This document shows positions 37,655 to 49,660 of a DNA stretch of 64,000 nt, piece after piece. This DNA is from Serinus canaria (taxonomy: Eukaryota > Chordata > Aves > Passeriformes > Fringillidae): the NCBI RefSeq assembly GCF_022539315.1, contig NC_066315.1, forward strand, positions 93,368,990-93,432,989. Reading direction: 5' to 3'. The notes beneath the pieces were generated by a model. It was not told the DNA's origin, did no database searches, and worked only from the letters and a program-made list of their open reading frames with translations. Numbering within the stretch: position 1 is the stretch's first letter; every line of letters begins with the position of its first letter. A program made the position numbers and the translations under genes.

Positions 37655-37822
37655 CAAGGAAGGAAAGGAAGGAAGGAAGGAAAGGAAGGAAGGAAGGAAG
37701 GAAGGAAGGACAGGAAGGAAGGAAGGAAGGAAGGAAGGAAGGAAGGAAGGAAAGGAAAGGAAGGAAGGAAGGAAGGAAGGAAAGAAAGAAAGGGAAGAAA
37801 AAGAAAGAAAGAAAAGAAAGAA
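37655..37822. repeat. (GGAA)n / (AAAG)n microsatellite, homopurine tract
   Basis: About 168 bases of imperfect GGAA units on the + strand that grade into AAAG units toward the right end, with a single pyrimidine interruption at 37711 (gacagg). The tract is almost wholly purine on one strand, so it can form intramolecular triplex. GGAA is also the core of ETS-family binding sites. The Lys/Gly/Arg (plus) and Pro/Ser/Phe (minus) frames across it are repeat artefacts. Confidence 0.97.
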
Positions 37823-40439
37823 TACTGATGCTTCCATGAGGTCACATGTGGCAGAGTTTATGTAGAAGCTAAACATTCAGTAATAATTTTCAGAAAAATA
37901 TTTTCCTCCTTCATGGCTTTGGGACTTGAACCCGCTTGAAATTTCAATAGATAAAAACTTGCTTAATTCTATGTCCCGGAATTCTTGTTGAGTCTAACAG
38001 TCAATGTGTGTGTGCTGCTGAATTTGGGACCACAACCATACCCTAGGCTCATTGTCTGTCTGCAAATATCTGACTCTATCTACTGCTGCTTCTGTGAGAT
38101 CCCAACAGCCTAACATTCTTTGCCTCTGAGCAGGATGTGGGGAGCACAACCTAGATAATCACTTGTGTTCCAAAGGATAGTGCATGGCAGGAAAGCCTGA
38201 AGTGGCTTTGTGAGAGAAATGTCCCCAGAAAGTAGCTAAAATTTTCCTGCAGGAGGAAGAGTGAGGATTTTTTACACATCATTCCCCTTGCTGATAAAAG
38301 GTTTGAGATTGTGTTGAGAATCTTCCTCAGCATACTAGTAAATACCTTTTTAAATACTTTTTAAACCACAGAACAGTAAAATGGCAATTAATTTAGACTA
38401 GGTAAAATATATAATTACCTAGTCATAAAATGGACCATAAAAGTACTACATTGTTAAATCCATTTCATTAGCAGCATGTACATAAAAGCTGTTTCAGTGT
38501 AAAAAAGACGTAAGTATTGTGCTTCATTGTTTTCAAGTGACAGTGCCTTGCTTTTTCTTGGTTTTGCAAACAGACCTCTCAGCAATATTACTCCAGGAGT
38601 TGTTTAAACTTCTTTTCCTTGTATTATCCACATTATGCTAACTTCATCTTTAGGCAGCTGAAAAGCATCAACATAACTTAAGAACCCAAAACCAAAAATT
38701 GTAGGTCACATAAACCCAGAATGAATGTTGATGAGGCAGATTCATCTGGACTGGGGAGGGGGAAGATTTTTATGCCCTTTTTTTCATTTTGTTTTAATCC
38801 CTAAATTTGGGGGTGTTGCAACAAATAGTTGAGTTAAGAAGTAGTGGTAATCCTGTAGAGCTGCCTTTCTAACTTTCATCTCTTTATTTGTTCGTTGTTT
38901 TCATTTTGAAAAGCCCACAAGTCTTTTAAGATCCACATACCTTAACTAGTATGTCCTTCCAAAAAAAAAAAAAAAAACCACAAAGAATAAAGAAAATAGA
39001 ACCTTAGGAGATGAAGAAAGTTTTTTAGTTGTTTTCCTCAAGTTTTTAATCTCTGGTAAATTCAGTGTAGCTGCTTTGCAATGTCACCAATTCCTGTGAA
39101 ACAGAAAATTCTTCAGTGATCAAGAATACAAACTGGCATAAAGAACTTCTTCATTAGGATATCAGAACTGTAGGAATATTTTCAATTGTTGCTATAACTT
39201 TTTCTCCAAAATGATTTCACTTATTTTGTGACCACCTAAGGCTTTCTAAGGTACACAGCAACACAGTTTGAGACATCTCTGTGATGTTCTCTACATCACA
39301 TAGCTGCTAACAACCTGTCAAAGTCATCCTGACACCAAACTGAGAAGCTGATGGTTTTGGTAACGTATTAGCAGAGATGAAAAAAGATGGTCCTCATTAT
39401 TGTAATAAAACCAACAGAGACACACTGAGAATCAATTACTGATTCTGTGACCTGTTGAACTAACCCTCAGTCAAGTGGGGGAACTGCACAGAACATCTTA
39501 CATTATCAAATGATTTAGGATGGAGCGCTGTCTGAAGACTTGCAACAAGTCAAGGCAAATACATTTCCGTAAATTGTAGCTTGCTTAATTACCTTGTTCC
39601 TGAGCACAAAGATCAAATTGAGCAACTTAAGGTGCTGAAGCACTCTGCCAGCTGGTCATGAGAAGGAAATAATTAACACACACAAGAGCTAAGTTTAAGG
39701 ATGAGATTCCTACTGACAACAGCAAGGAGATCCAAAGTTAAGGCAGACACTGTGTCCTTGACTGGATCCATGTGCCTACAATTTGCAGCACATATTGGAT
39801 TGGGGAAGAGCACCATGTGTTGCAGCCATTTCAAGCAAGCAGATGGCTTTTTAAAGCTCTCAGTGCAGGGAAAGCAAAGCCCTTTCAAAGGTTGGCATTT
39901 CACTCTCATTATTTGTCACAGACTGTTCCACCTCTTGCCTTCACAATGTCCGAGAATCACTAAGAAAATTCTTCCTCATGAAAGGCACTGTGCAAGCACG
40001 TGAAAAACATCCCCTGGTACAATGAAGTGGCCAGTGAGACAGGAAAATGGTAATGATATTTCATGTTTGGAAAGCAATGCCCAACATTAAGTTATTTTTC
40101 TCTTCAGGATCCCACCCAGCCTTGAGAGAGAAAGCCAAAAGTCAAGAAAACCCTGTTTGGTGCCTACCTACACTTCCCAAAGATCTTCATGCCCTCGGCT
40201 ACTCTGAGCATCTCTCAAAGCTAAGACCTTTCTTCTATAACCAAATTCAGTTATAACGTGTAACATTATTGTTTACTGTGGAAAGATGAACCTAGGAGCC
40301 CAACTTTCATCTGCTACTTCCCACATTTTTTAATAGGATCTCTCATGCCTGCCTGAATAGTCACCCAACACGAAGAGAAAAAGACACCTAATTTTAACAT
40401 ATCATCTTGAAGGACAGACTCTTTGGAGTACTGCGCACT
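37823..40439. other. Intergenic DNA, no gene recognised
   Basis: AT-rich unique sequence with a 17-base A-run at 38961-38977 (no AATAAA upstream, so not read as a retrocopy). The overlapping frames at 39673-40003 have no recognisable domain. Confidence 0.55.
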
Positions 40440-40830
40440 ACAGATTTGTTATGATCAGAGGGGCCAGATGTCACCAGCTGAGCCGTTCATTTGATGCTGC
40501 GCCATTGCTCGGTGCTGCTGCCATAGATACTGCCCTGCCCTTATGGTGGCTGCTGTGATTCATTGAAAGTAATATAATCCCAACTGCCACTCCGGGGAAT
40601 CTTGCAGGCATGATTTTCTAACACAGCATGACCCATTAAAAATAACTGCCAGGAATCCTGCGCTTTATAAAAGGGCATCTTCATTAGCTCTCGCGGTGGG
40701 TCGCCAGAAAGTCCCAGGCGCTACAGTAGTCATAGGGTAATTTGTAGTTATCAGAAACATTGCATTTAATGCTTTTATTCCTGTGGAGCTGGAGCCCACT
40801 GGTTACTAAACACAGACTCCTCCTCTTAAA
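40440..40830 (+). promoter_or_regulatory. Candidate regulatory block with a clean TATA box
   Basis: TATAAAAG at 40666-40673 sits between gcgct and ggc, the GC-flanked context of a strong TATA element, and is followed by ctctcgcggtgggtcgcc near 40688. Upstream, CpG-bearing words (gagccgttc, gctgcgccattgctcgg) and a cattgaaagtaatataatcc stretch are unusual for this CpG-poor neighbourhood. No clear initiator sits at the usual distance. It may be an alternative promoter, an enhancer with its own promoter, or chance. Confidence 0.33.
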
Positions 40831-41929
40831 TCACAGAAATTAAAGAGGGAAGACACCCATCAGATTATTTTGTCAATCCGCTCTTTGAATGCAAAACTGG
40901 CAGATGTATAGTCTTTGCCACCAACATATTCAGTGCCAGGGACACTCACCACTCTGCTACAGGCCACTTCACTTATCAGTGTCTACTACTGTTTGGCCTT
41001 TCTCCTAAAACAATGAATTCCTGGTTATGCTGTGCACCACTTGGTCCTTCACAAAGAGTTTCATCCAAAGAACAGACTCTAAATGACTGCAGAGGTCTGT
41101 AGGTTGGACCTCTCACCTGCTCTCTTTATTCTTCCAAGTATACTGGAATAGAAACTGGAGTTTTACTTGGATAGTTAGACAGAAGAATTCTAAACTTGTA
41201 TTTCTATCAGGTTTAATGGAACTTTATTTTCTCAGAACTAAACAAACCTTCTATATAATATAAAACAAAAATCTTGGCTTTAGTGTCATATGGACATGTT
41301 CTACAGCATCAAATGTCAACAAATCTTAGATACCTCCTTTGTTTATTAACACAGGTACACACTTCCCTGAAGATCTGTCCTGCTTCCCAGCACTGATTCT
41401 CATTTTATAGTGGGTTGGCAAGGGCAAAGTCTCCCAAAGAAGAGAAGAAACACATGACAGATATTATGCATGAGTTTGTCACCCTGGTCCTCAGATGCTG
41501 TGGTGATAAATGTCTTACCAAAATATCACCCAAGACTAGAGTCGGAAGATTTTGGTAACTTGCATTACTAAAAGATCTGAGCCCAGAAACAAATTTTTTA
41601 GTCCCTTCTAGTAAAAGTATTTACTCTTGTACTCTAGGTTGAATATTGACTCAAATGCAGTGGCCAAGTGACGTTCTAAAACTGAGATTCTCTCCAGCAT
41701 TGAGTATGAGCTATTGCCCTTTGGGCCATAGCAGCATCTCATAACAATAAGCAATAAAAAAATAAATTCCAACACATGTCTTTCTCTCCAAGGGTGTGGA
41801 CTGAGCTTCAGTGCAAGCTTCTTGAAGGACTGAAAAAGGCCTCAAGGCTATGTTGCAGTTTCTGAATGATGTCCAAGAATGAGTCGTAGTTCTGTGGTGA
41901 GTATATCAAATAGGGAGCAATTCTTTCCA
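40831..41929. other. Intergenic DNA, no gene recognised
   Basis: Unique AT-rich sequence. I see no repeats, RNA genes or credible frames. Confidence 0.55.
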
Positions 41930-42110
41930 TTATATATTACCTCCCCAGTCATTATGAAATCATTTGGTATTCACTGTGATAGCACCAATCATTAATGCAC
42001 TCATTTGGCATTCTTATGGCTTGTCTTATGCACTTCCCCAGGAATTCCATTGTAATTATCCATTAGTTAATGTAAATAGCAATGGACATTTAAACTGAAG
42101 TGTTACCAGG
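41930..42110. promoter_or_regulatory. Candidate conserved non-coding element with a repeated motif pair
   Basis: The word tcatttggtattc (41960-41972) recurs with one change as tcatttggcattc (42001-42013), each preceded by an att-atg word, giving two imperfect units of about 22 bases 41 bases apart. Around them are several TAAT-type words (atcattaatgc, gttaatgtaaat). Spaced repeated composite sites are a feature of enhancers. There is no alignment evidence. Confidence 0.3.
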
Positions 42111-44199
42111 CAGGGTCAGTAGTAGCAGAGAATCAATGTGTTCATGAAAACAGCTACTTCAAAAAGTTCCTCTAATGTTGATGAAAGCTTAATAGTAAAT
42201 ATGTTGCTTAAAAAGAATCGGGGGCTGTTGAAAACATTTTACATTATTTCATCTGAAAACCATATTCAGCATTCTTCCTCCTCTTCATGCATCTCTAGAA
42301 GAGTGGACACATGGGCAGCCTTCATGCTATGCAGCAAATAGTGAGGATTACTACAGAGCTTTTCTCTGCAGAGCATTAAGCCTTTCTCATGCAGAGCATT
42401 AAGCCTTTCTCATGCAGACACTGCATCAAGTACACCAGCAGAGCACTGGATGTGTTGGCATGTTGCACAGATCCAATGAGCGATGGGTCACTGGTTTAAA
42501 CCAAGGAAAAGAGCAATAAAGAAAAGTGAGCCTACGAAAAGCTGAACTAGTTTTACTGTTCACATGGCATCAGTCCTTGAATAGACTGGGGTAATGAAAT
42601 GTAATGGAATGGGATCCGGTATAATACCTTCTTCCCTTCCAGACTTGTATTCCTAGAGATGTTTTAGAGCTGGATTCACTGACCTTTGTGCAAGTGACAC
42701 AGATCTAGTTTTCTGGTAAGAAGACACAAGTTATCATTGAGTGGAACTGTGAGGATAATTTCTTGCAGAAACCAAAAGTAGCAAAACTTGATGTTTTGCC
42801 ACATTATAAAAAGCCAAAAAATTTCACTTTTCATCCAGGGCACTAATGTGAATTATTATTGTGAGAAAGAACTTCTTTTTGCCAACTGTAATAAAAATGG
42901 GAAGTTTTCACTGTCCTGTGGTGTGATAGCCAGTGTTCCTGTTAATAACAATAATAACAAATCTAAGTCTACCTCAAGAACCCAGTGGAAATACAAGGTG
43001 ATTCTTTGCTGGGTGGCCCCTTGGTAAACTTCATTAAAAGAATTCAAAACCAAAAACCATGAGAACAGAGTGACTGAGCTTGTGGTATTTCCATCAGATC
43101 CCCTCAGTGCTTATAGGGCTATGCTTTTGCACATTCCAGCTTTTCATATTGACACTCTGAATGGTCCCAAACTGAGAAGCACTTTGTGCCGAAATCCAGT
43201 TGAGAAAAAAACACAAGGAAGAATTTCATATTATCCTTCCTTTAAAACAAAATATTTTCTTCGTCTATTTTGATTTTTTCCTGAAAGAAATGCAATAGAA
43301 ATCTTCAATTACTCAGAGACTTCAGGCTTCAAAATTTATATATAATCTGGATTTAAAGGAGAATTTTCTGAACAGATGTGCTGGTATGCAAACACCTGCT
43401 GCTTCCTTTCTCCTGAGCATTTTAGTAACTTAGTTATTTTTTTCTCCTCTTTGTTCATGTTATCATGATTTCATTTAGGTCTTTCTGATTCTGAACAATA
43501 CCTTTGCTCTTTCAACTCCACTAGACTTGCTGAATATCAAAAGACACCCTGAGGACCGGTTGGACTTTGAGCAGAGCAGATAATTTCTCTTCCTTAGGAA
43601 CTGATCATTTAGGGTTCAGGACAAATGGTTGTGGCCCATTTCATCCTGACCTCGTCACTAAGCCGATCTCAGCCATACTGCTCCAAATGGAAAGTGATGT
43701 CACCACTATCAGTGCAGAAATGGCAGCTGGTTCTCTGTCCCATTTGTGTTGAACTGGCTGCACTTAAACTATTCCTCAAGCAGTCAAACCGGGCTGAAGA
43801 AGGAAATTTTTCTCATTACCAGCAGAAGACTAGTGCAATGCAGTAAGTTTTTCATCACTCCTTTCTCAATCTATGCTACAAAACTGATCATAAATAGTTT
43901 CTGGGTGCAATAAAATTGGGAGCCAGGCTTCTAGAGCAAGAGGGGAGAAGTAGGAATCTGGCAGAGACTTTGGAGCAATCCCAAATATTGGGTGGTGGGT
44001 GGCAGGAAAGTGAAAGCCATCTGGTAGCTCAGATTTCCTGTATAAGGAGGTCCTCTGGTTTTGAAAATGTGGGCCTCAGCTCCTCTGGGAAACAAATGCT
44101 TGCAAAATGAAGAAGGAAATGTAATGGTTTGCCTGCAAATTTTGATACGTGATGCAGTAAAAACAGGGTTTCTAATAATGACATTTCTACATTTCTTCA
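42111..44199. other. Intergenic DNA, no gene recognised
   Basis: Contains one short tandem duplication (listed separately). Frames at 42788-43053, 43567-43846 and 43916-44200 are short, overlap antisense frames and have no domain signature. Confidence 0.55.
42368..42418. repeat. 23-bp tandem duplication, 2.2 copies
   Basis: The unit beginning gcagagcattaagc and ending ctcat runs 42368-42390 and is repeated exactly at 42391-42413, followed by a partial third copy (gcaga). The perfect identity implies a recent slippage event. Confidence 0.97.
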
Positions 44200-44730
44200 T
44201 TATGAGTCATGAGTAAACATGACATTTCTGCAACGTGATCTAGATATGTGATCAAAGATTAAAATGGAGCCATTTTAATATTTTAATTATTTCGGCACTG
44301 TCAGGCTTCAGAGTCTGTTATGCCAACACCCAGTGCAGAGGAAATAATTTGTAACAAAGAATTTTATCAATTTTAGCTGCTTTTTTTCTCCATGTGGATT
44401 ATGTGTGAATGGGTCATTATTTTCTCAGATTTGCTCATTATTCGAAATGATCCACAATGAATAATTTATACAAATATTTCTTGTTCTGCAGTTTCTTCAC
44501 CAGCAGTTTGTAGCTGCCTGGGCTAGTTTTGTCTGAACAAACATATCACATGGCCTCATTTCTGCTTCCAGGTTGGCTAATAGGTGCTTTGCTGGGTAGG
44601 ATGCTCCCATTTACAAATTTTATATCTGCTCTTGGCAGATATGGCTGCTCTCCGTTTAAAAATGCTATTTCTACAAGAAATCTTATGAACCAATTCATTA
44701 ATTAAGATATTAATGGGGAGTGAACAAGAG
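44200..44730. promoter_or_regulatory. Candidate conserved non-coding element (enhancer-like)
   Basis: This is the longest unique block with dense factor-like words: ATCAAAG at 44251-44257 (TCF/LEF-type), cattttaatattttaattatt near 44271-44291, AACAAAG at 44353-44359 (SOX-type), cattattcgaaatgatcc near 44436, caatgaataatttata near 44455, gatatggctgc near 44637, and TTAATTAA at 44698-44705. There are no repeats or low complexity. The overall texture is that of a deeply conserved developmental enhancer, but this is pattern judgement, not measurement. Confidence 0.38.
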
Positions 44731-47700
44731 TACAGACACAGCAAGGAAAATTCAAAATTTTATCCCATGAATTATTTTGCTGATTTTCCCTTTTCCTTTT
44801 TTCTTTTTTTGGAGCTCTCACCCCACCCTGACACCTGCTTTCGCTAACAGACCTGTATAACTGGAGGAGTGCCAGGGAGTTTATCTAGGTGAAAACATCT
44901 TGTGAATGTGCATGAATAAGAAGGGAAAAGCTCTCTCAAACAGCCAGTGCCCTACAAATTACTGATACTTCAGTGCAGGCCACCTGCTCCTGAAGGGTTA
45001 TGAAGAGGTTCCCCTGTTAGTCCAGTAGTTTCAGGCATTTAACAGTGTCTCATGAAGCATTTGACTTAATAACTAGGGAGTAATCCCAGAGGGCTGAGTA
45101 TCCACCCTATTATCCACAAAACCTAGTAGTCTAATATGGGTAAGATGTGGGGATGACCCTTTTTTAATATGGTAAGTATAAAGAGCTCATCCCTTACACA
45201 GAAGAGATAAATCCTTCTTTGTTAAATCTGTATGTCTTCTCCCTGCAGATCTTGATTTTCACACCACCTGTGGCAATCAGTCCAAATTTCAAATACTCTA
45301 CCAGTAAGACAATTTCACTTGTGTATTCCCTAAACCGATCCATTTATTCATGACCCTTTATTCTGGAAATAGTTTTTACCTAGCACTTTTTTGGTGGGCA
45401 GAAGATATCAGAGGTAGGTTTCTCCTCCTCAGACTGAATAAGCCTTCCTACAGCAAAACCCAGTTTGATATGTAAATTTGGCAGTCTGAAAAATCAATTT
45501 TTTCATCATCTCCTCAGACAGTCATACAGTCCTCAAAAGTCCAAGGTCTCATGAGAGTGCTATCCCCCTCCATGATGCAAGTAAACCCAACCTTATGCTG
45601 GAAATGATCCATTTGTGGTTCATGTCTGAAAGTAATCCAAAACCAAGGAGAGGTGCGGTAGGAGCAATATGCCTGTCAATTAACATTACTGAATAATTCC
45701 TGAATTCCTGGTCTACCAGAACAGTAGCTCTCAATGTGGTTCTGGCCATGAAACTGAGGGTGAGGGTGAGGCTTGGGGCAGAGGGAATCACAGAGCTTGC
45801 AGCTTTATTGCATGTTCCTGTGCCTCATGGTGCGCAGAGGCTCAAGTGCGAACCGAAACTGCTTTAGAGAACGCCTGTTCTCCATCAGTCACCGAGGGGG
45901 AGTCACGCACACCGACACTGGATCAGAAAGCCTTCCATTTTGCAAATGATAAGTGATGATGATACTTAAGCAAGAGAGTCCACTGTGACTCTCCTATTCC
46001 AAGATGTGTCATTATAAACCTGATGGAGCGCCCGCAAAGAAAATACCGTGCTCCAACTGCTTTGTTAGTTGTCCTTTCCTAGATAAAAGGAACATCCATA
46101 CACATTTTAAGTTTCACCTTCACATTTTTTTATGCTTTCATCCTCAGAGGGGTGACTATGGAAAATGTCTGTAATGCAGCTACATCTATCTGTCAGCCTA
46201 GCTTTCCCTGCTTCATCCTAGTAATAGCCAATACCAGAGGTTATGCAGAGCTCTACAATGGTACCTCCAGGAACAAAAAAAATGTGGCTCAGAAAGATTT
46301 TCTTAAATTACTAAAGAATATTTTTTCATTTTCCATCCTCTACAGATGTCATTTTCTTCTGATGAGTGCCTCTAAATTTTGCCCTTAAGTCATTACACAC
46401 ACCCTGTAAGTAAGATGCTAAATCCAACAGGTTATTCTGGCCACCAGATGGAAAAGTTTCCCTTCAGCACCTACAAAAAGTATATGTATGGGAATACAAA
46501 TCTTACTATATATTAAGTATGAGTATTTAGGTATATCCGCAAGTATCTTTAATCATATATAAAAAGAAATAAAGAACACATCAAAAAATGCTAAGGTTCA
46601 CCAGAAGATGGCCTAAATATAAGGAATCATTATTAAGGTTAGGAACAAACTTTTGTTTGGCTTCTTTCTGCCTATGTGCCACAGCACAGTCCTTAATTGC
46701 ATTACCATGTCTTATTTTTCTTCATTTTCTTCCTCATCTAAAGAAAACAAGGCTTATGAAACTGGGCTATTTTTCAGTATTATATTTTAGCTTTATCCAG
46801 CTAGTGGCTTCATGCATGCACTGTCCAGCTCTGCCCTGGATACAAAACTGTTGTTTTCTTCTCCCCTTCGTCTTGTGGGGACATCATAACAGTTGTTTAT
46901 ATTTTTTGCTGCATTTGAGATTATACCTTCAGGATACAACTATGAAGAAATGTGAAATCATTGTCTCTGGTTTACATGCATAAAAACTGAGGCAGAGACT
47001 GATGTGAACATTCTCAAATGTGTCACTTAATTTGGGATTCCCAACTCAAAAAATTTCAGTCTGATTTTTAGAGGGTTTGGCATGTTCACAATACTTTCTC
47101 TGTTCAGAGCAGAGATCATCTTGACCTCGCACATGTTTGTGGAAGTCTGCAGCTCTAACAACCAGATCTCTGACCCAAAAAAGTCAGGCTTCCCATGGAA
47201 CTAACTTGCCTGTCAACAGATGAAATCTCTGGACATGAAGCCTCTGGACATCCAGTTCTGCACGATGCCTGCCTTTGACAGAGCTCTACAGACAACTGTT
47301 TTCTTCTCCTATGTTCCTTATTCCAGGCACGAGACATCTATTCATTCCCACAACATAAGCACCGAGGATGTCCGCCTACAGCCACCACATTGCTCAGATA
47401 AATCACCAGAGCACACAATGTCCTTTGCAACAAACCAGACATGGGTCCTAAAATGAAAAGTAATGACATCATAGGGACAGTGCTATGGAGATTAGGAACT
47501 AGGGTGATGATTAAGTTGCAGACACAGTGCCTGGAATTTTGTGACACTTTTCTTTTGAGCTCTCAGCCACAACATAATGCATATGTCATTGTTCTTAGGC
47601 TTATTTACATGTTTTTCCCAATTCCAAATTCTTTGGTTTACCTTTGTTAGTTTCTTCTAATTTTCTGTTCCTCCATTGCACCCATGAAGAACAAAGCCAG

Positions 47701-49429
47701 TTCTCAGTATGGAAATCATCACATAAACAGTTCAGACTCGATGGGGCCCAAACAACTGGCAGGACAGTCTTCCAACAGACCATGCTTAGCAACATTTACT
47801 TAAGCCATTGGTATCACTGAAATTTATAGGTCTCCATTCCAGATGGGTTGGACCAAAAAAGAGAGCGTTAACAAAATAAGCAGAGTTTGAAAATCCAGCC
47901 CACAAAATATATTATTTCTTTTGATACAGTTGAGCCCTTCAATTTTCATTTGCCTGGCTCTTTACAGGGGCTCTCCACAAGGTGACTGCATTGGGAAAGC
48001 ATCTAGTATGTGCATAAGGTTCTTCTCATGCACTCCCTAGGGTAGGCACTATCCCTGAGAATCTCAAAACAGCCTCACAGAGCTTCCTGGCAGTGGGGTA
48101 ACTGAATCCCTAAAGCAGCTTTGAAAATCTTCATTTGCAAGCGCTATTTTTTGAAAACTATGACAGTCTTCCTTGGTGGTGATATGAATAATAATGATAA
48201 AGTGCAGCATATATGCATTGGTCATTTAATTTAGGCTTGACTGGAGACCTAGCGAGGCCATCTTCCAGCAAAATTGAATGCCTGTGAGCAATGCAAAGGT
48301 CACAAAAAGAGACCTTCCTACTATTGAGGTAGGATCAAACTAGGATTACAGTCTTTTCATGTGATGTGAACTAAATTTAAAAAATAAAAATAAAAAAAAA
48401 CCCCATGAAACAACAACAATAAAACAGCCCAACAATGTGCTTGATGAGTTTAAGACCTGCAGGAAAATATTTAATGTCACACAACAATGAAAAGAATTGG
48501 TACGAAGCATAAATGGCAAAGCAGTGAAAAGAACTGACACAAAGCATACTGGCATGTACAGCAACACCCACACAATCAAAAGCATTCAAGGAAATTTTAA
48601 AAAGAATCAAATGACTAAAGATCTAGCTATGCAAGGGAGTTGCATAGCAAAAGTAATCTCCATCCACAGCTATCACAGAGATTTGAATGAGCTGGAAATT
48701 CAAGAACAGGTTGAATCAGTTGGCAAAAAAGAAAAAAAAAGATAATTAATTAGGGGTAGAAAGAGAACCTAGAAATACAATCAAATACCCCACTCAACCT
48801 TTTAAGTTCATCTGTAGACACATTTAGAGGTTCATTTGACCCCAAAACTTCAGGGGTTTGATTTTGGGGTGCTTCAAAATTGATGAGATATCACAGATAA
48901 GTTTGTATTTGACCTCAGTGCCAAGCAAAAAAAAAAAAAAAATTAAATCCAATCCCTTCCAAATTCTGGCAGTTTGGTTTAACACTCCAGTTTGGGTCTG
49001 AATCTATACTGAGTCTTTACTTCTGTCACTTCCTATCATGTCACAAAGGAAGAGCCTACATCTGGATGCAATGTAATAATGAGATAAAACGTAACAACCC
49101 TGCAATGGCCACCTTTACAACTTAAATGTTCTGGGTTTTTTTTCATGTGATAAGCTGTGCTCTGGGGATTTTTGGAAATTCAGGCCATAAAATGCAGGAA
49201 TGCCCAGTGAGCCCCATTAAGTTCCGTGACAGCATTTGTCTCTTAGTTACAGCAAGGGTAATGTTATCAGCACCAAGCAACCCAGAAGAAAATTATCAAC
49301 TGGTTACCAAGAAACCTAATGATTTCATCAATATTATTTTACCAGTTACAAAGGTCATTTGGAGAAGTAATGCCACACAAAATGTGCTTGTGAAGTGGGT
49401 GATGTGTGGGTGGCTGTTAAGGGTCAACA
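44731..49429. other. Intergenic DNA with one CpG-retaining patch
   Basis: No gene recognised. About 45830-46060 keeps several isolated CpGs in AT-rich DNA (gtgcgaaccgaaact at 45847-45860, tcacgcacaccgac, gcgcccgc) and resembles a short regulatory element. The gcgaaccgaaact word is similar to an interferon-response-type site. A 17-base A-run lies at about 48927-48943 with no polyadenylation signal before it. The 131-codon + frame at 46588-46983 has no domain. Confidence 0.45.
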
Positions 49430-49660
49430 CTTCATTTCTCATTTCTTTAATTGATACTTCTGAATGAGTATTAATTGAGCTGCAATGAGAAGAGTGTGCA
49501 GTTTGACAATGCAAGTGACAGGATGGAAGTGCCATTTTCAGAGTGTATATAACCACAGCTAACACCCTCAAAGCGTTAATTCCATTTTATGTCTTTCACA
49601 TTTAATAGCAAATTTGCCATTTAATCTTTAAGACAGAAGTTACTTATTCTCAATCTACCT
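49430..49660. promoter_or_regulatory. Candidate conserved non-coding element
   Basis: Unique AT-rich sequence with repeated TAAT/ATTGA words (ctttaattgatac, gtattaattgagc), tgacaatgcaagtgaca, and aaagcgttaattcc near 49570. It has the texture of an enhancer with no repeat content. Inference only. Confidence 0.27.

Noticed and set aside
37441..37876. Overlapping 76-134 codon frames on both strands
   Set aside because: They simply read the GGAT/GGAA microsatellite (Met-Asp-Gly-Trp, Lys-Glu-Gly-Arg and Phe-Leu-Pro-Ser repeats).
38961..38977. A17 run as a possible retrocopy tail
   Set aside because: No AATAAA within the expected distance upstream and no direct repeat found around it. The same holds for the A-runs near 48927, 59451 and 63490.
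48000..48200. Possible old SINE (MIR-like) sequence
   Set aside because: Loose resemblance of a few words without their expected order or a tRNA-like head. Not supportable by eye.
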